A DNA stretch of 64,000 bases from Rhizobium sp. WYJ-E13 (GCF_018987265.1 NZ_CP076853.1:1612001-1676000), one strand, 5' to 3'. Shown: positions 16,465-25,913, counted from the stretch's first letter. Made by a program: numbers and translations. Notes: generated from the letters alone by a model not told the origin.

Positions 16465-17094
16465 ATGCCGCTTGCGTTGCGTTATATGCGCCTTCCCATC
16501 GCCTTTTCCATGATTGCCCTTTTCCTCTGCAGCCCCGCGGCAGCCGAAGTCATTGCAACGAAAAGCTATTCCTACTTCGATATCAAAGGAAAGACAGCCG
16601 ACGAGCTTGACGATGAGCTGAGCCGCCGTGGCCCGACAGCGAACGGCTCCTCTGCCCGCCATCCCGGCGCCACCAAGATCCGTTTCGGCGGTGAAGCGAC
16701 CTATATCCAGGAAAACGGACGTTGCCGCGTCGGCAACGTCAAGGTCACCGTCCACACGCAGATCATCATGCCGCGCTGGGGCAACCGCAAGGGCACGAGC
16801 CGCGAGCTGTCGATGATATGGGATGCCTTGTCGAGCGATATCAGGCGCCACGAGGAGCGCCATGCCGAGATCGCCCGCACTCAGGCCCGCGTCATGGAGC
16901 GCGAACTCAAGGCGCTCCCGTCGCAGCGCAATTGCGAGGCCATGCAGGAACTCGTCTCGAATGTGTCGGCTCGCGGAATAGAGGAGCATGACAAGCTGCA
17001 GGCCCGATTCGATCGCGTCGAAGCCGTCAATTTCCAGAATCGCATGTTGAGACTGCTCAACAATAGACTCAAGGGCAAAGGCGGCGAAAGATAA
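16465..17094 (+). CDS. DUF922 secreted zincin-like protein
   Basis: A 209-residue exported protein. The N-terminal hydrophobic segment LPIAFSMIALFLCSPAAAEV is a signal peptide ending at AAA-E. The mature protein carries HEERHAEIARTQARVMEREL near residue 132, a match to the HExxH zinc-protease motif found in DUF922 proteins, and two Cys (GRCRV, RNCEAM) that may pair. ATG 16465 (MPLALRYMRLP) is chosen; ATG 16486 is an alternative. Divergent from folP. Peptidase activity is inferred from the motif only. Confidence 0.82.
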   Translation: MPLALRYMRLPIAFSMIALFLCSPAAAEVIATKSYSYFDIKGKTADELDDELSRRGPTANGSSARHPGATKIRFGGEATYIQENGRCRVGNVKVTVHTQIIMPRWGNRKGTSRELSMIWDALSSDIRRHEERHAEIARTQARVMERELKALPSQRNCEAMQELVSNVSARGIEEHDKLQARFDRVEAVNFQNRMLRLLNNRLKGKGGER

Positions 17095-17221
17095 GCTCTT
17101 TTCAGCCTCAAGGCGAGTAGGGATCGTTAGCTGCACAATGAAACTTGTGCGAAACTTGTGCGCTTCCCAGCCTTTTACCGATCATTTTTCATTCTGGTGG
17201 ACTCAACCGGAAAGCGGTAAT

Positions 17222-17317
17222 ATGACTATATTCGAAAGTGCAGTAAGGCAGCTGGCTTTCGTGACTGTGTTCTCCTGGCGCGTTCCGAAGCCGCGGGTGT
17301 TCCTCCCTCATCCGTAG
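17222..17317 (+). CDS. Possible 31-residue small protein or sRNA unit
   Basis: A short frame starts ATG 17222 and ends TAG 17317; it begins MTIFESAVRQLAFVTVF and ends RVPKPRVFLPHP. GGAAAG lies 9-14 bp upstream, and a strong rho-independent terminator starts 16 bp after the stop, so the interval looks like a complete short transcription unit in an otherwise empty 324-bp gap (17095-17418). The peptide is amphipathic to hydrophobic with a basic, Pro-rich tail. It could instead be a non-coding RNA ending at that terminator. No downstream gene on this strand for 1.4 kb, so it is not a simple leader. Confidence 0.4.
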   Translation: MTIFESAVRQLAFVTVFSWRVPKPRVFLPHP

Positions 17318-17333
17318 GTAATGCGCCCGCCTC

Positions 17334-17369
17334 GCCTCGCTCGCCTCCGGCGTGCGAGGCTCTCTTTTT
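17334..17369 (+). terminator. Strong isolated rho-independent terminator
   Basis: GCCTCGC (17334-17340) pairs with GCGAGGC (17354-17360), with an inner CGCC/GGCG stem, followed by TCTCTTTTT. It ends no recognised gene, which implies a short transcript upstream. Confidence 0.85.
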
Positions 17370-17418
17370 GGGAAAGCTCCCCCATTCTCTCAAGAAAGTT
17401 CTTCAAAACAGTGAGAAA

Positions 17419-17739
17419 TCAGGCCTGCCGTTCCGGCACATGCACGGTAAGTCCGTCATAGGCAGCCTTCATCCTGATCTGACAGGAAAGGCGTGAAGTT
17501 GGACGCACGTCAAAGGCGAAGTCCAGCATATCCTCTTCCATCGCTTCCGGCGGACCGACGACTTCCGTCCACTGTTCGTCGACATAGACATGACAGGTTG
17601 CACAGGCGCAGGCGCCGCCGCATTCGGCCTCGATGCCGGGCACGGAATTGCGGACCGCATTCTCCATTACGGTGGAGCCTTGATCGACATCGAGATCGAA
17701 GCGCGTTCCGTCAAAGGCGACGATGGTAAGTTTGGGCAT
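17419..17739 (-). CDS. [2Fe-2S] ferredoxin, adrenodoxin type
   Basis: Electron carrier of 106 residues. CGGACACATC in [16 protein letters not shown] gives the C-x5-C-x2-C cluster motif, and the fourth ligand is Cys in [15 protein letters not shown] before it and the absence of an Isc neighbourhood are typical of the FdVI/adrenodoxin-like ferredoxins of alphaproteobacteria, which serve P450s, Fe-S or haem enzymes. Start [11 protein letters not shown] (17739) fits the family; the frame is open 17 codons further, but that part lacks similarity. The partner is unknown. Confidence 0.92.
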   Translation of the reverse strand: MPKLTIVAFDGTRFDLDVDQGSTVMENAVRNSVPGIEAECGGACACATCHVYVDEQWTEVVGPPEAMEEDMLDFAFDVRPTSRLSCQIRMKAAYDGLTVHVPERQA

Positions 17740-17880
17740 CAGGATTATTTCCGGTCTTTGGTCGTAGATGGGCGGATTTTCTTCCGACAATTCGGCGCGT
17801 CAGTCAACATTGCCGGATGCCCCGAGCCTCGCAGATACGCAAAGGCTGCGCCATTCCCGATGCGTCATGGAGAACGTCGC

Positions 17881-17914
17881 AAAAAGACCCGCCGTTCCCT
17901 AATGGAACAGCGGG
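17881..17914 (-). terminator. Terminator of the Hpt gene
   Basis: CCCGC-C-GTTCC / GGAAC-A-GCGGG (one mismatch), loop CTAAT; the minus strand continues into TCTTTTT. Located 27 bp after the Hpt stop. Confidence 0.82.
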
Positions 17915-17940
17915 CCTAGGTCGTTCACAACCTTCCTGCC

Positions 17941-18312
17941 TTATCCTCGGCAGAGTTTCAGGATGAAATTCTCGGCATCGACGACGGCTGCACCGAGGGC
18001 TGCCATGGCGGTCGCGTCGCCATTGTTCACTTCCACGGCTTCCGCCGACTGCGAAACCCGGAAGGCGCCGATGGAGCTTGCTGCCCCTTTCAGGCGGTGC
18101 GCGGCTGCGCCCACCTTGGCGGACTCACCGCTTGCAATGTCTTGCAGGCAGGCGCGCGCCTGGCGCGCAAACATCTGGAGGACTTCAATTTCCACCGTCT
18201 TGTCGCCCATCGTCTGGCGCGCAAGATGGACAAGGTCGATCGGCCGTACCTTGGAAGGCGAAGGCCCGCTGGAATTGTCAGGTGCTTCGAACGCAATGCT
18301 TACTGCTGCCAT
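17941..18312 (-). CDS. Hpt-domain phosphotransfer protein
   Basis: A 123-residue single-domain histidine phosphotransfer protein. AAAHRLKGAASSIGAFRV has the phospho-accepting His72 with the usual H-x-L-K-G-x2-x2-G-A pattern, inside a four-helix segment. Start 18312 (MAAVSIAFEAP) has GGGAG 9 bp upstream. It faces the GPR-like gene across a 464-bp gap with a CtrA-type box, so it could be cell-cycle controlled. It is not ChpT, which is a larger dimeric protein. Its kinase and receiver partners cannot be told from the sequence. Confidence 0.88.
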   Translation of the reverse strand: MAAVSIAFEAPDNSSGPSPSKVRPIDLVHLARQTMGDKTVEIEVLQMFARQARACLQDIASGESAKVGAAAHRLKGAASSIGAFRVSQSAEAVEVNNGDATAMAALGAAVVDAENFILKLCRG

Positions 18313-18483
18313 TTGCCAATTCTCCCGTCTCGCATCGCCTGCGGTTGCATAAGTTGTGCGGTCGGAGAATGGCGATCCTGTTAAATTCCGGCACATCAGA
18401 GGCGGAAATCTGACCGTATGGTTAACATCCCTTAAACATCGCTAAAATATCGGCTTTTAGGCGGGATTCAAAATTTAAAGGTG

Positions 18484-18498
18484 TTAACAACAGGTTAA
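18484..18498. promoter_or_regulatory. CtrA-type binding site
   Basis: TTAA-CAACAGG-TTAA matches the full CtrA consensus TTAA-N7-TTAA. A second pair, TTAA-N6-TTAA at 18422-18435, is one base short. Both lie in the 464-bp region between the Hpt gene (starting at 18312, leftward) and the GPR-like gene (starting at 18777, rightward). Apart from these sites and AT-rich stretches I see nothing else in the gap. CtrA control is inferred. Confidence 0.6.
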
Positions 18499-18776
18499 GA
18501 AGGGCGCAAACGCAAGGGTTCATTAATTGTCTAAGGCACCCAGATGTGTCACTACGATACTGTTGAGGCGGGCTCATGCCGCGCGCCTTTGCCGTCAGAG
18601 TGGATAATGGTAGTGTTTTGATACCTTTCGTTTGAAAAATCGGCTATCTACTCTGAAATAACATGCTTATCCGTCCGTCTTGGGATGGAAGGCTGGAACG
18701 GCGAAGGTTCTTTCCGGGCAAAGGCGGTGGCCCGGATGCGCTGCCGGACTTGCCGGGAATTGTGAGGCGTATCGGA

Positions 18777-21700
18777 ATGGCAAATAACAAGTACAATGAA
18801 TCGATCGAGGACAAAGCGTTCAAGGCATTGGACGAGGCGCTTCAGATCGATTTCGGCCAGGAAAACGTGCCGCCCCGCCGCGGTAACGCGCCCCACGCCC
18901 CGGAGGCTAATGTGACTGACCCATCCAATGCCCGTAATCAGGCCCAGGAAGAAGCACAACGCCGCCGCGGTCGCGCTGGCCGCACAGGCGATCAGCAGGC
19001 ACCGCGGGCGCCGGCCTTCGCCCCCGCCAACGACGCCAGCCGCAATTCACCTGCCTCGCTTCTGAAGTCGCTGGAAAACGGCTCCAGCCGCCCTGCCCTG
19101 CGCACGGCCACTCTCGTCTCCATTCTGTGGGTGGTCATCGGCCTCGGCCTGATGTTCATGCTCTATGCGCCGCAGATCGCGCAGATCCGCTCGCTGACCG
19201 ATCTCGCTGCCCTACCGGGCGTGATCGCCGGTATCGTCGGCATCATCGTGCCGGTCATGATGTTCTATGCCTTTGCCATCATGATCTCGCGTGCCCAGGA
19301 CATGCGCAACGCCGCCCGCTCCATGGCCGAGGTTGCACTGCGCCTTTCCGAGCCGGAAACCATTGCGTCTGAACGTATCATGACGGTCGGCCAGGCCGTG
19401 CGCCGCGAAGTATCGGCCATGAACGAAGGCATCGAGCGCACCATTGCGCGTGCTTCCGAACTCGAAACGCTCGTGCATTCCGAAGTGAATGCGCTGGAGC
19501 GCTCCTACGCAGATAACGAACTGCGCGTTCGCGGGCTTGTCCACGAGCTCGGCTCCGAGCGCGAGGCGATCGTCAACCATGCCGACCGCATCCGCTCTTC
19601 CATCGCCGGCGTCCACGACCAGCTCAAGGAAGAACTGTCGCTCGCCACCGAAGAGATCGCCATCCGTCTTGCGACCTCGGGCGAAGCCTTCGCCTCGCTG
19701 ATCGATACGCGCGCTGCCGCGATCATGGAGAAGTCGGACAGCGCCATGCAGTCGCTCGGCACGCTGCTGGCCGCCAAGACGGATACGCTGCTCCATACGC
19801 TGACTGCCTCAGGTCTTGCGATCGGCAATGAATTCGACAACCGCCTGGACGCGCTGACCAATACGATCAACGAACATGGCGAGCGCCTGCTCACCCAGTT
19901 CGAGACGCGCGCCTCGACGATGGACGCCAGCACCGAGCGCCTGAATGCGGCGCTGCAGGAGCGCACCCAGCAGCTCAACGAGATTCTGATCTCCCGCACC
20001 CGAGATATAAATCAGAGCCTGACATCGGGCGAGCGCACGATCGGCGGCACGCTCGATGACGTGCTGACCAGGCTGAACGCGGCTCTCGACGAAAAAGGCG
20101 CCAGCTTCCGCCAGAGCCTGCAATCGACGGCCGACGATGCCGTCATGGATCTCGACGTCCGCTCGGGCTTCTTCGAGGAGCGTCTGCAGACGACTGTCGC
20201 CCAGCTTTCGACTGCCTTCGACGAACGAGTCGCCGAATTTACCGACGCCTTCGACAAGCGCGCCGGTTCGCTCGACACCAAGCTCATCGAGAGCCTTACC
20301 CGCATCAACGAGACGCTGTCGGGCAGCGCCGATTCCATCGATAACATCCTCAATTCCAATATCGATCGTCTCGGCACCTCCATGACCGAGCAGTCGCTGG
20401 CGCTGGCGACCGCCTTTGCAACCGGCCAGGAAGTGCTGGAAGGCACGCTTGCCAGCCGTGCGAAAGAGATTACCTCGGCGCTGACGACCCGCACCGGCGA
20501 GCTTAGCTCCGCTCTCGGCAACGCCACCTCGGAAATCTCGCTGGCGCTCGCGACCGGGACCTCCGAACTGCAGAACAACCTCGCCGCCCGGGCAGCCGAA
20601 TTCCGGGATACGCTACAGACGACCACGACCGAACTCGCCACTGCCGTCGACAGCGGCACCGAAAAGGTCACGGGCGCATTCGGCGGTCGCGCCGAAGAGC
20701 TGAGCAGCGTTCTCGCCGCCCGCGCCGCTGAAATCACCGATGCTCTGAAGACTGCCCATACCGGCCTTGACAGCGTGATGGCCGAACGCGGCGGCGCCCT
20801 GATCGGCGCACTCGCCGACCACCACACCCGCTTCGACGAAGCGCTCACGAGCCGTTCCGAAGCCATCATCAATACTGTCTCGGGCACGCATGACCGTCTC
20901 GCCGAAACCCTCGACGAAAAGGCCATGGCGCTGGCGATTTCGCTGAACGAGACGCAGTCGCGCATCGAAGACACGCTGTCGACCCATTCGGAATCGCTCA
21001 TATCAGCCGTTTCCGGCACACATGACCGCCTCTCCGATACGCTCGATGAAAAGGCGATGGCGCTTGCCATCTCGCTGAACGAGGGCCAGGCCCGTATCGA
21101 CGATACGCTTGCGAGCCACTCGAAAGCCATCGTTGATGCCGTTTCCGGCACGCATGACCGCCTTTCCGACACGCTCGATGAAAAGGCGATGGCGCTTGCG
21201 ATTTCGCTGAGCGAAGGTCAGGCCCGTATCGACGATACGCTTGCGAGCCACTCGAAAGCCATCGTCGATGCCGTTTCCGGCACGCATGACCGCCTCTCGG
21301 ACACGCTCGATGAAAAGGCGATGGCACTTGCGATTTCGCTGAACGAAGGTCAGGCTCGCATCGACGACACGCTGGCGACCCGTTCTGAGGCGCTACTCGG
21401 CGCCGTTTCCAGCACGCATGACCGTCTCGCCGAGACACTGGATGAACGGGCGATGGCGCTCGGCATTTCGCTGAACGAAACGCAGGCGCGCATCGAAGAC
21501 ACGCTGTCGACGCATTCGGAAGCGTTCATCAATGCCGTATCGGGCACGCATGACCGCCTCGCCGAAACGCTCGACGAGAAGGCGATGGCGCTCGGCATTT
21601 CGCTGAACGAAACGCAGGCGCGCATCGAAGATACGCTGTCGACCCATTCGGAAGCGCTGATCAATGCCGTCTCCGGCACGCATGACCGCCTCGCCGAAAC

Positions 21701-24700
21701 GCTCGACGAAAAGGCAATGGCGCTTGCCATCTCGCTGAACGAGAGCCAGAACCGCCTGGAAGACACGCTGACGGCGGGTGCTGACGCTCTCGTCAATGCC
21801 GCCGCCGGCACCCATGACCGGATCGCCGCATCGCTCGGCGAAAGCCAGCTCCGCATCGAGGAAGCGCTCACCAGTCGCGCCGAATCCATCGTCCATGCCG
21901 TGACCAACAGCGCTGACCGCCTGTCCGATACGCTCGACGAAAAGACCATGGCGCTCGCCATTTCGCTCGACGACGGCCAGAGCCGCTTCGAATCCGCGCT
22001 CGAAAACCGCAGTACCGCCATCATGGACACTGTTGCCAGTGCCGAAGAGCGTGTTGCCGGCGCCTTTGCCGACCGCACGGAAGCGATCCGCACCGCCTAT
22101 ACGGACAATCAGGCTCGTCTCGAAACCGCGCTTGCCGAGCACAGCGCTACGCTTTCGGAAGCTCTGGATGCCGGTGGCGCTCGCATGGAAGGCATCATCG
22201 GCAGCATGACGGGCCGCATCGAGGATAGCCTCATCGATGCGCAGCAGCGTCTGGGCAGCGTTGCGAACGATGCCGCAAACAACATCGAAGGCGGTCTCGA
22301 AGCCGCACATGACCGCATCCGCGCCACGCTCGACGATCGCACCAATGCTATCACCCTGTCGCTGACCGAGGCACATAACCTGATCAACGACACGCTTTCC
22401 GAACAGGCGACCTCGATCGGTACATCGGTTGCGACGAGCATCGGCATGCTCGAAATGTCGCTGGAAGATCGCGAGGCCGCGATCCGTCAGGCGATCGACA
22501 ACAGCGCCCAGACACTCGAGAACCGCATGCGCGAAAGCGCGGGTCAAATCGCCGGCCGCTTCCAGGAAGCCGCCAACACGATCTCGCGTTCCGCCGCCGA
22601 TTTCTCCGGCCATCTCGACCATTCCGTCGACAATCTCACCGGTCGGTTCACTGAAACCGGCGCTCGCGTAGAAGCCGGACTTGCCGCCATCGAGGCTCGC
22701 ATCGCCGATGGCGTAGGCGGCGTGGCCGATAAGGTCGACGCGGCAGGCAATCATCTCTCCGGGGTGCTGAACGAAGGTATCTCCCGCCTCGGCGCGATCG
22801 GCGACGACACAGCCGAGCGCATCGCCACAACGCTCGGCAACAGCGCCGCAAATCTGACGCATGCGCTCGACAGCCGCAGCACCAGCCTGACGGAAGCATT
22901 GCATGCCGGCACTGCCAACCTCACTCAGGCCCTCGACAACAGCAGTGCAAACCTCACGCAGGCTCTGGACAGCCGCCGGGCACATCTTGCTGAAACGCTC
23001 GACAGCAGCAGCGCGACCATGGCGCAATCGATCGATGGCCGCACCGCGGCACTGAGCGACATGATGGATCGCGGCAACGCGCGCATCGAAGAACGTCTCT
23101 CCACCATGGACCGCGCTCTGACCGTCGGTCTGGATGCCGTCAACCGCACGATCGAAGGCAAGGCCGCGGGTCTCGCCGCAAGCCTGCGCAGCGCCGTTGC
23201 CGAAGCTGCCGAAGGCATGGATGGCGAAGCCGCGAAGTCCTCGGAACTGCTCAGCCGTACCGGCCAGCAGTTCGCCGAAGCCATGGACGAGCGCTCGTCG
23301 CAGATCGTCAACCGCGTCGCCGAGGCGCAGAGCCGCCTCGCCGGCCAGGCTGCTGCCGTTGCCCAGACCTTCTCCGAGGCCGGCAACGTCATCGTCAGCA
23401 AGGTGGCGGAAGCAGAAAGTATCGTCAGCAGCCAGGTCAGCGCCATCAATCACGCGCTTGCCGATGCCGGCCAGACGCTGGAAGCGCACGGTAATTCGAT
23501 CCGCTCGACCCTGACGGATGCCAGCAGTCAGATCACATCGAGCATGGCTGATGTCGACCGCGCGCTCGAAGCCCGCACCAGCATCATCCGCTCCAGCCTG
23601 GAGCAGCGTGCCCGCGAGATCGATACGACACTCACCGATATCGACAAGGCGCTGGAAGCACGCGGCAGCTCGATCCGCGCAACGCTCGACGAACGCACAC
23701 GCGAATTGAACTCCATGCTGGCTGGCCGCTCCACCGAGCTGACGCGCATCCTCGACGAGACGGCGCGCCCGATTATCGACCGCTACACCGATGCTGGCCA
23801 GGAAGCCGCAGCCCGCATCACCGCGGCCGCAAGCCTCAGCGCCGAGCGCCTCCGTGCGGAAAATGACGCAATCACCCAGGCCGTCGAAGCGCGTGCCGAA
23901 AACGTCGCCAATGCCGTCGCCGCCATCGAGAACAGCCTGACGAACAACGTCAATGGCCTCGTCCAGCGACTGTCGGAAAGCAGTGCCGCCATGGCCATGA
24001 TGATGACGCGCGCCGCCGACCAGCTGACCGGCGTCGACGGCCGTCTCAGCGACACGACCTCGCGCTTCACGGACTCTGCCGCCAAGGCCGCCGAAATGGT
24101 GTCTGCCTCTACCCGCCTTCTCGAAGGCAAGGTCGACCGCCTGTCGGATATTTCCGGCCAGACGCTCGCCCAGGTCGGCAGCATCATCGGTCGCTTCGAC
24201 GATCACTCGAAGGTTCTGGGCCAGGCCTCGCATCTTCTTGCCGCCGCCCAGTCGGGCCTCGTCTCCACGCTGGAAGAGCGCGAAGACGCCTTGCAGACGC
24301 TGGCGGCCGGCCTCGTCCAGCGCTCGGGCGAGATCGAAAAGACCATGCGCGGCCTCGGCGGCATGATCGAGACGGTCTTCGAGCGCGCCGAACAGCGCTC
24401 CAATCAGGTCACCGGCACGTTGCGCCAGAGCGTCCAGGCCTCGTTTGCCGATATCGGCCGGGTGCTTTCGGACACCGAGAAGCGCGCCGAAGAGGCAGCT
24501 TCCACCATGCGCGAAGCAATCAACCGCGCCGGCGAGGAAGCCAATGCGACGATCGACAGCAGCTTTGCCAATGTCGAGCGCCGCTCCGGCGACCTCACGA
24601 ACCGCCTGCGCGGCGGCCTGACGGCCTCGCTCTCGGAAGTCGAGCGCATGCTCGGTGAAGCCGGCCGCGCCTCCGACAATGCAGCGCAGAACCTGCGCGA

Positions 24701-25706
24701 ATCGCTCCGCGATGCGATCGAGGAGGCGGTCGGCCGATTCTCGGGCGCAACAGAGGATATCCGCCGCTCGGCAGCCGATATCCGCAACGAACTCGACGCC
24801 ACCCGCGCCGAGCTGAAGCGCGGCGCCTTCGACCTGCCGGAAGAAGCCAAGGAGAGCGCGTCTGCCATGCGCCGGGCCGTCGCCGAGCAGATCAAGGCCC
24901 TGCAGGATATTTCGCAGATCGTCGGCCGCTCCAGCCAGCGGCTGGAGCTCTCCGAGCCGGTCGCCCGCACGCTTGCCCAGGCCGAGCCTGCTCCCCGCGT
25001 TACCCAGCCGGTGATCCCGACGGCGCCTGCCCCGCAGCCGCCACCGACGGCGCGCCAGTCGATCGAATCCATGGGCCTGCGCGGCACTATTTCGCCAGCC
25101 CCGACTGCAGCGCCCGCTCCGGCTCCTGCACCCGCTCAGCAGCGTCCGGTCGCCCAGGCTCCGCAGCCGGCCCCTGCTCCAGTTCGCCAGGAAGCTCCGC
25201 GCACGGAAGGCGCCGGCGGCGGCTGGATCAGCGATCTCCTGCGCGGCGCCTCGCGTGAAGAGGCCGAAGAGGCTTCGCGTGCTCCGGCCCGCCCCGCTGC
25301 CGAAGCGGCCGCTCCGGCCCCTGCTCCCGCCCAGCGCGCCAATGACAGCCGCAACCCGCGCCATGTCGTTGAATCGCTGAATTCGCTTTCGGTCGATATC
25401 GCCCGCGCCATCGATCATGACGCCTCTGTCGACCTGTGGCGCCGCTATCAGCGCGGCGAGCGCGACGTGTTCACCCGTCGCCTCTACACGCTGAAGGGCC
25501 AGCAGACCTTCGACGAGATCAAGCGCAAATATGATCGCGAGCCCGAATTCCGTACCGCGGTCGACCGCTACATCGGCGATTTCGAAAAGCTGCTCGCCGA
25601 TGTCGCCCGCACCGATCCGAACCGTACGGTGACGCAGTCCTACCTGACCTCCGACACCGGCAAGGTCTACACGATGCTTGCCCATGCGGCGGGCCGGTTG
25701 AACTGA
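18777..25706 (+). CDS. Giant GPR/RgsE-like polar growth protein
   Basis: A 2309-residue membrane-anchored protein. Order: cytoplasmic N-terminus opening MANNKYNESIEDKAFKALDE; two membrane helices (about 110-132 and 147-170); about 1900 residues of continuous heptad-like helix, apolipoprotein A1/A4/E-like, with tandem 44-residue repeats at about 702-1009; a Pro/Ala-rich linker (about 2070-2190); and a compact C-terminal domain (DLWRRYQRGERDVFTRRLY). Size, layout and lineage match Growth Pole Ring protein of Agrobacterium (2115 residues) and RgsE of Sinorhizobium, which assemble at the growing pole and are needed for unipolar growth. Start 18777 has GAGG upstream; the frame is open 38 codons further. 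A CtrA-type box lies upstream and a D,D-carboxypeptidase gene follows. Confidence 0.88.
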   Translation: MANNKYNESIEDKAFKALDEALQIDFGQENVPPRRGNAPHAPEANVTDPSNARNQAQEEAQRRRGRAGRTGDQQAPRAPAFAPANDASRNSPASLLKSLENGSSRPALRTATLVSILWVVIGLGLMFMLYAPQIAQIRSLTDLAALPGVIAGIVGIIVPVMMFYAFAIMISRAQDMRNAARSMAEVALRLSEPETIASERIMTVGQAVRREVSAMNEGIERTIARASELETLVHSEVNALERSYADNELRVRGLVHELGSEREAIVNHADRIRSSIAGVHDQLKEELSLATEEIAIRLATSGEAFASLIDTRAAAIMEKSDSAMQSLGTLLAAKTDTLLHTLTASGLAIGNEFDNRLDALTNTINEHGERLLTQFETRASTMDASTERLNAALQERTQQLNEILISRTRDINQSLTSGERTIGGTLDDVLTRLNAALDEKGASFRQSLQSTADDAVMDLDVRSGFFEERLQTTVAQLSTAFDERVAEFTDAFDKRAGSLDTKLIESLTRINETLSGSADSIDNILNSNIDRLGTSMTEQSLALATAFATGQEVLEGTLASRAKEITSALTTRTGELSSALGNATSEISLALATGTSELQNNLAARAAEFRDTLQTTTTELATAVDSGTEKVTGAFGGRAEELSSVLAARAAEITDALKTAHTGLDSVMAERGGALIGALADHHTRFDEALTSRSEAIINTVSGTHDRLAETLDEKAMALAISLNETQSRIEDTLSTHSESLISAVSGTHDRLSDTLDEKAMALAISLNEGQARIDDTLASHSKAIVDAVSGTHDRLSDTLDEKAMALAISLSEGQARIDDTLASHSKAIVDAVSGTHDRLSDTLDEKAMALAISLNEGQARIDDTLATRSEALLGAVSSTHDRLAETLDERAMALGISLNETQARIEDTLSTHSEAFINAVSGTHDRLAETLDEKAMALGISLNETQARIEDTLSTHSEALINAVSGTHDRLAETLDEKAMALAISLNESQNRLEDTLTAGADALVNAAAGTHDRIAASLGESQLRIEEALTSRAESIVHAVTNSADRLSDTLDEKTMALAISLDDGQSRFESALENRSTAIMDTVASAEERVAGAFADRTEAIRTAYTDNQARLETALAEHSATLSEALDAGGARMEGIIGSMTGRIEDSLIDAQQRLGSVANDAANNIEGGLEAAHDRIRATLDDRTNAITLSLTEAHNLINDTLSEQATSIGTSVATSIGMLEMSLEDREAAIRQAIDNSAQTLENRMRESAGQIAGRFQEAANTISRSAADFSGHLDHSVDNLTGRFTETGARVEAGLAAIEARIADGVGGVADKVDAAGNHLSGVLNEGISRLGAIGDDTAERIATTLGNSAANLTHALDSRSTSLTEALHAGTANLTQALDNSSANLTQALDSRRAHLAETLDSSSATMAQSIDGRTAALSDMMDRGNARIEERLSTMDRALTVGLDAVNRTIEGKAAGLAASLRSAVAEAAEGMDGEAAKSSELLSRTGQQFAEAMDERSSQIVNRVAEAQSRLAGQAAAVAQTFSEAGNVIVSKVAEAESIVSSQVSAINHALADAGQTLEAHGNSIRSTLTDASSQITSSMADVDRALEARTSIIRSSLEQRAREIDTTLTDIDKALEARGSSIRATLDERTRELNSMLAGRSTELTRILDETARPIIDRYTDAGQEAAARITAAASLSAERLRAENDAITQAVEARAENVANAVAAIENSLTNNVNGLVQRLSESSAAMAMMMTRAADQLTGVDGRLSDTTSRFTDSAAKAAEMVSASTRLLEGKVDRLSDISGQTLAQVGSIIGRFDDHSKVLGQASHLLAAAQSGLVSTLEEREDALQTLAAGLVQRSGEIEKTMRGLGGMIETVFERAEQRSNQVTGTLRQSVQASFADIGRVLSDTEKRAEEAASTMREAINRAGEEANATIDSSFANVERRSGDLTNRLRGGLTASLSEVERMLGEAGRASDNAAQNLRESLRDAIEEAVGRFSGATEDIRRSAADIRNELDATRAELKRGAFDLPEEAKESASAMRRAVAEQIKALQDISQIVGRSSQRLELSEPVARTLAQAEPAPRVTQPVIPTAPAPQPPPTARQSIESMGLRGTISPAPTAAPAPAPAPAQQRPVAQAPQPAPAPVRQEAPRTEGAGGGWISDLLRGASREEAEEASRAPARPAAEAAAPAPAPAQRANDSRNPRHVVESLNSLSVDIARAIDHDASVDLWRRYQRGERDVFTRRLYTLKGQQTFDEIKRKYDREPEFRTAVDRYIGDFEKLLADVARTDPNRTVTQSYLTSDTGKVYTMLAHAAGRLN
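20880..21803 (+). repeat. Seven 132-bp in-frame tandem repeats in the GPR-like gene
   Basis: Seven consecutive units of 132 bp start at 20880, 21012, 21144, 21276, 21408, 21540 and 21672. Each encodes 44 residues opening SGTHDRLxxTLDEKAMALAI (Ser-Ser-Thr in unit 5) and then SLNExQxRIxDTL. Units 2 and 3 differ by about one residue. Degenerate units continue on both sides. Because 132 is a multiple of three, gain or loss of units keeps the frame. Confidence 0.92.
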
Positions 25707-25745
25707 GTTGCTGCGCCGGACGATCAAAACCTGAGAGTGTGAGAC

Positions 25746-25776
25746 AAAAGGGGTCATCTGTGGATGGCCCTTTTTT
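25746..25776 (+). terminator. Terminator of the GPR-like gene
   Basis: AAAAGGGG-TCATC pairs with GATGG-CCCTTTT (one wobble, one bulge) around TGTG and continues in T residues, 40 bp after the stop. Confidence 0.75.
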
Positions 25777-25913
25777 ATTGCCGCGGCTCCCTCATTCCGT
25801 CACAAACATCCCTGATCCGCATGGGCCGAACGGGGCGGCAGACCCCGGCCAGGCCAATCACCAAGCCAGCTGCCAAGAACAATTGCTTGTCACGACAGAG
25901 ACCGTAGATATTG

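Noticed and set aside
17222..17369. Considered as 6S RNA, SRP RNA or a trp-type leader
   Set aside because: I could not match a 6S central bubble or the SRP GGAAGCAGCC-type loop, the peptide has only one Trp, and no biosynthetic gene follows on this strand.
20880..21803. Regular repeats considered as a CRISPR array
   Set aside because: Units are 132 bp, contiguous without unique spacers, in frame inside a gene, and encode a helical protein repeat.
21393..25757. An open frame of 1454 codons on the strand opposite the GPR-like gene
   Set aside because: It exists because the sense gene has strongly biased, repeat-like GC-rich codons; it mirrors the sense repeats, has no own ribosome site or domain, and the sense protein has membrane helices, linker and a conserved end.
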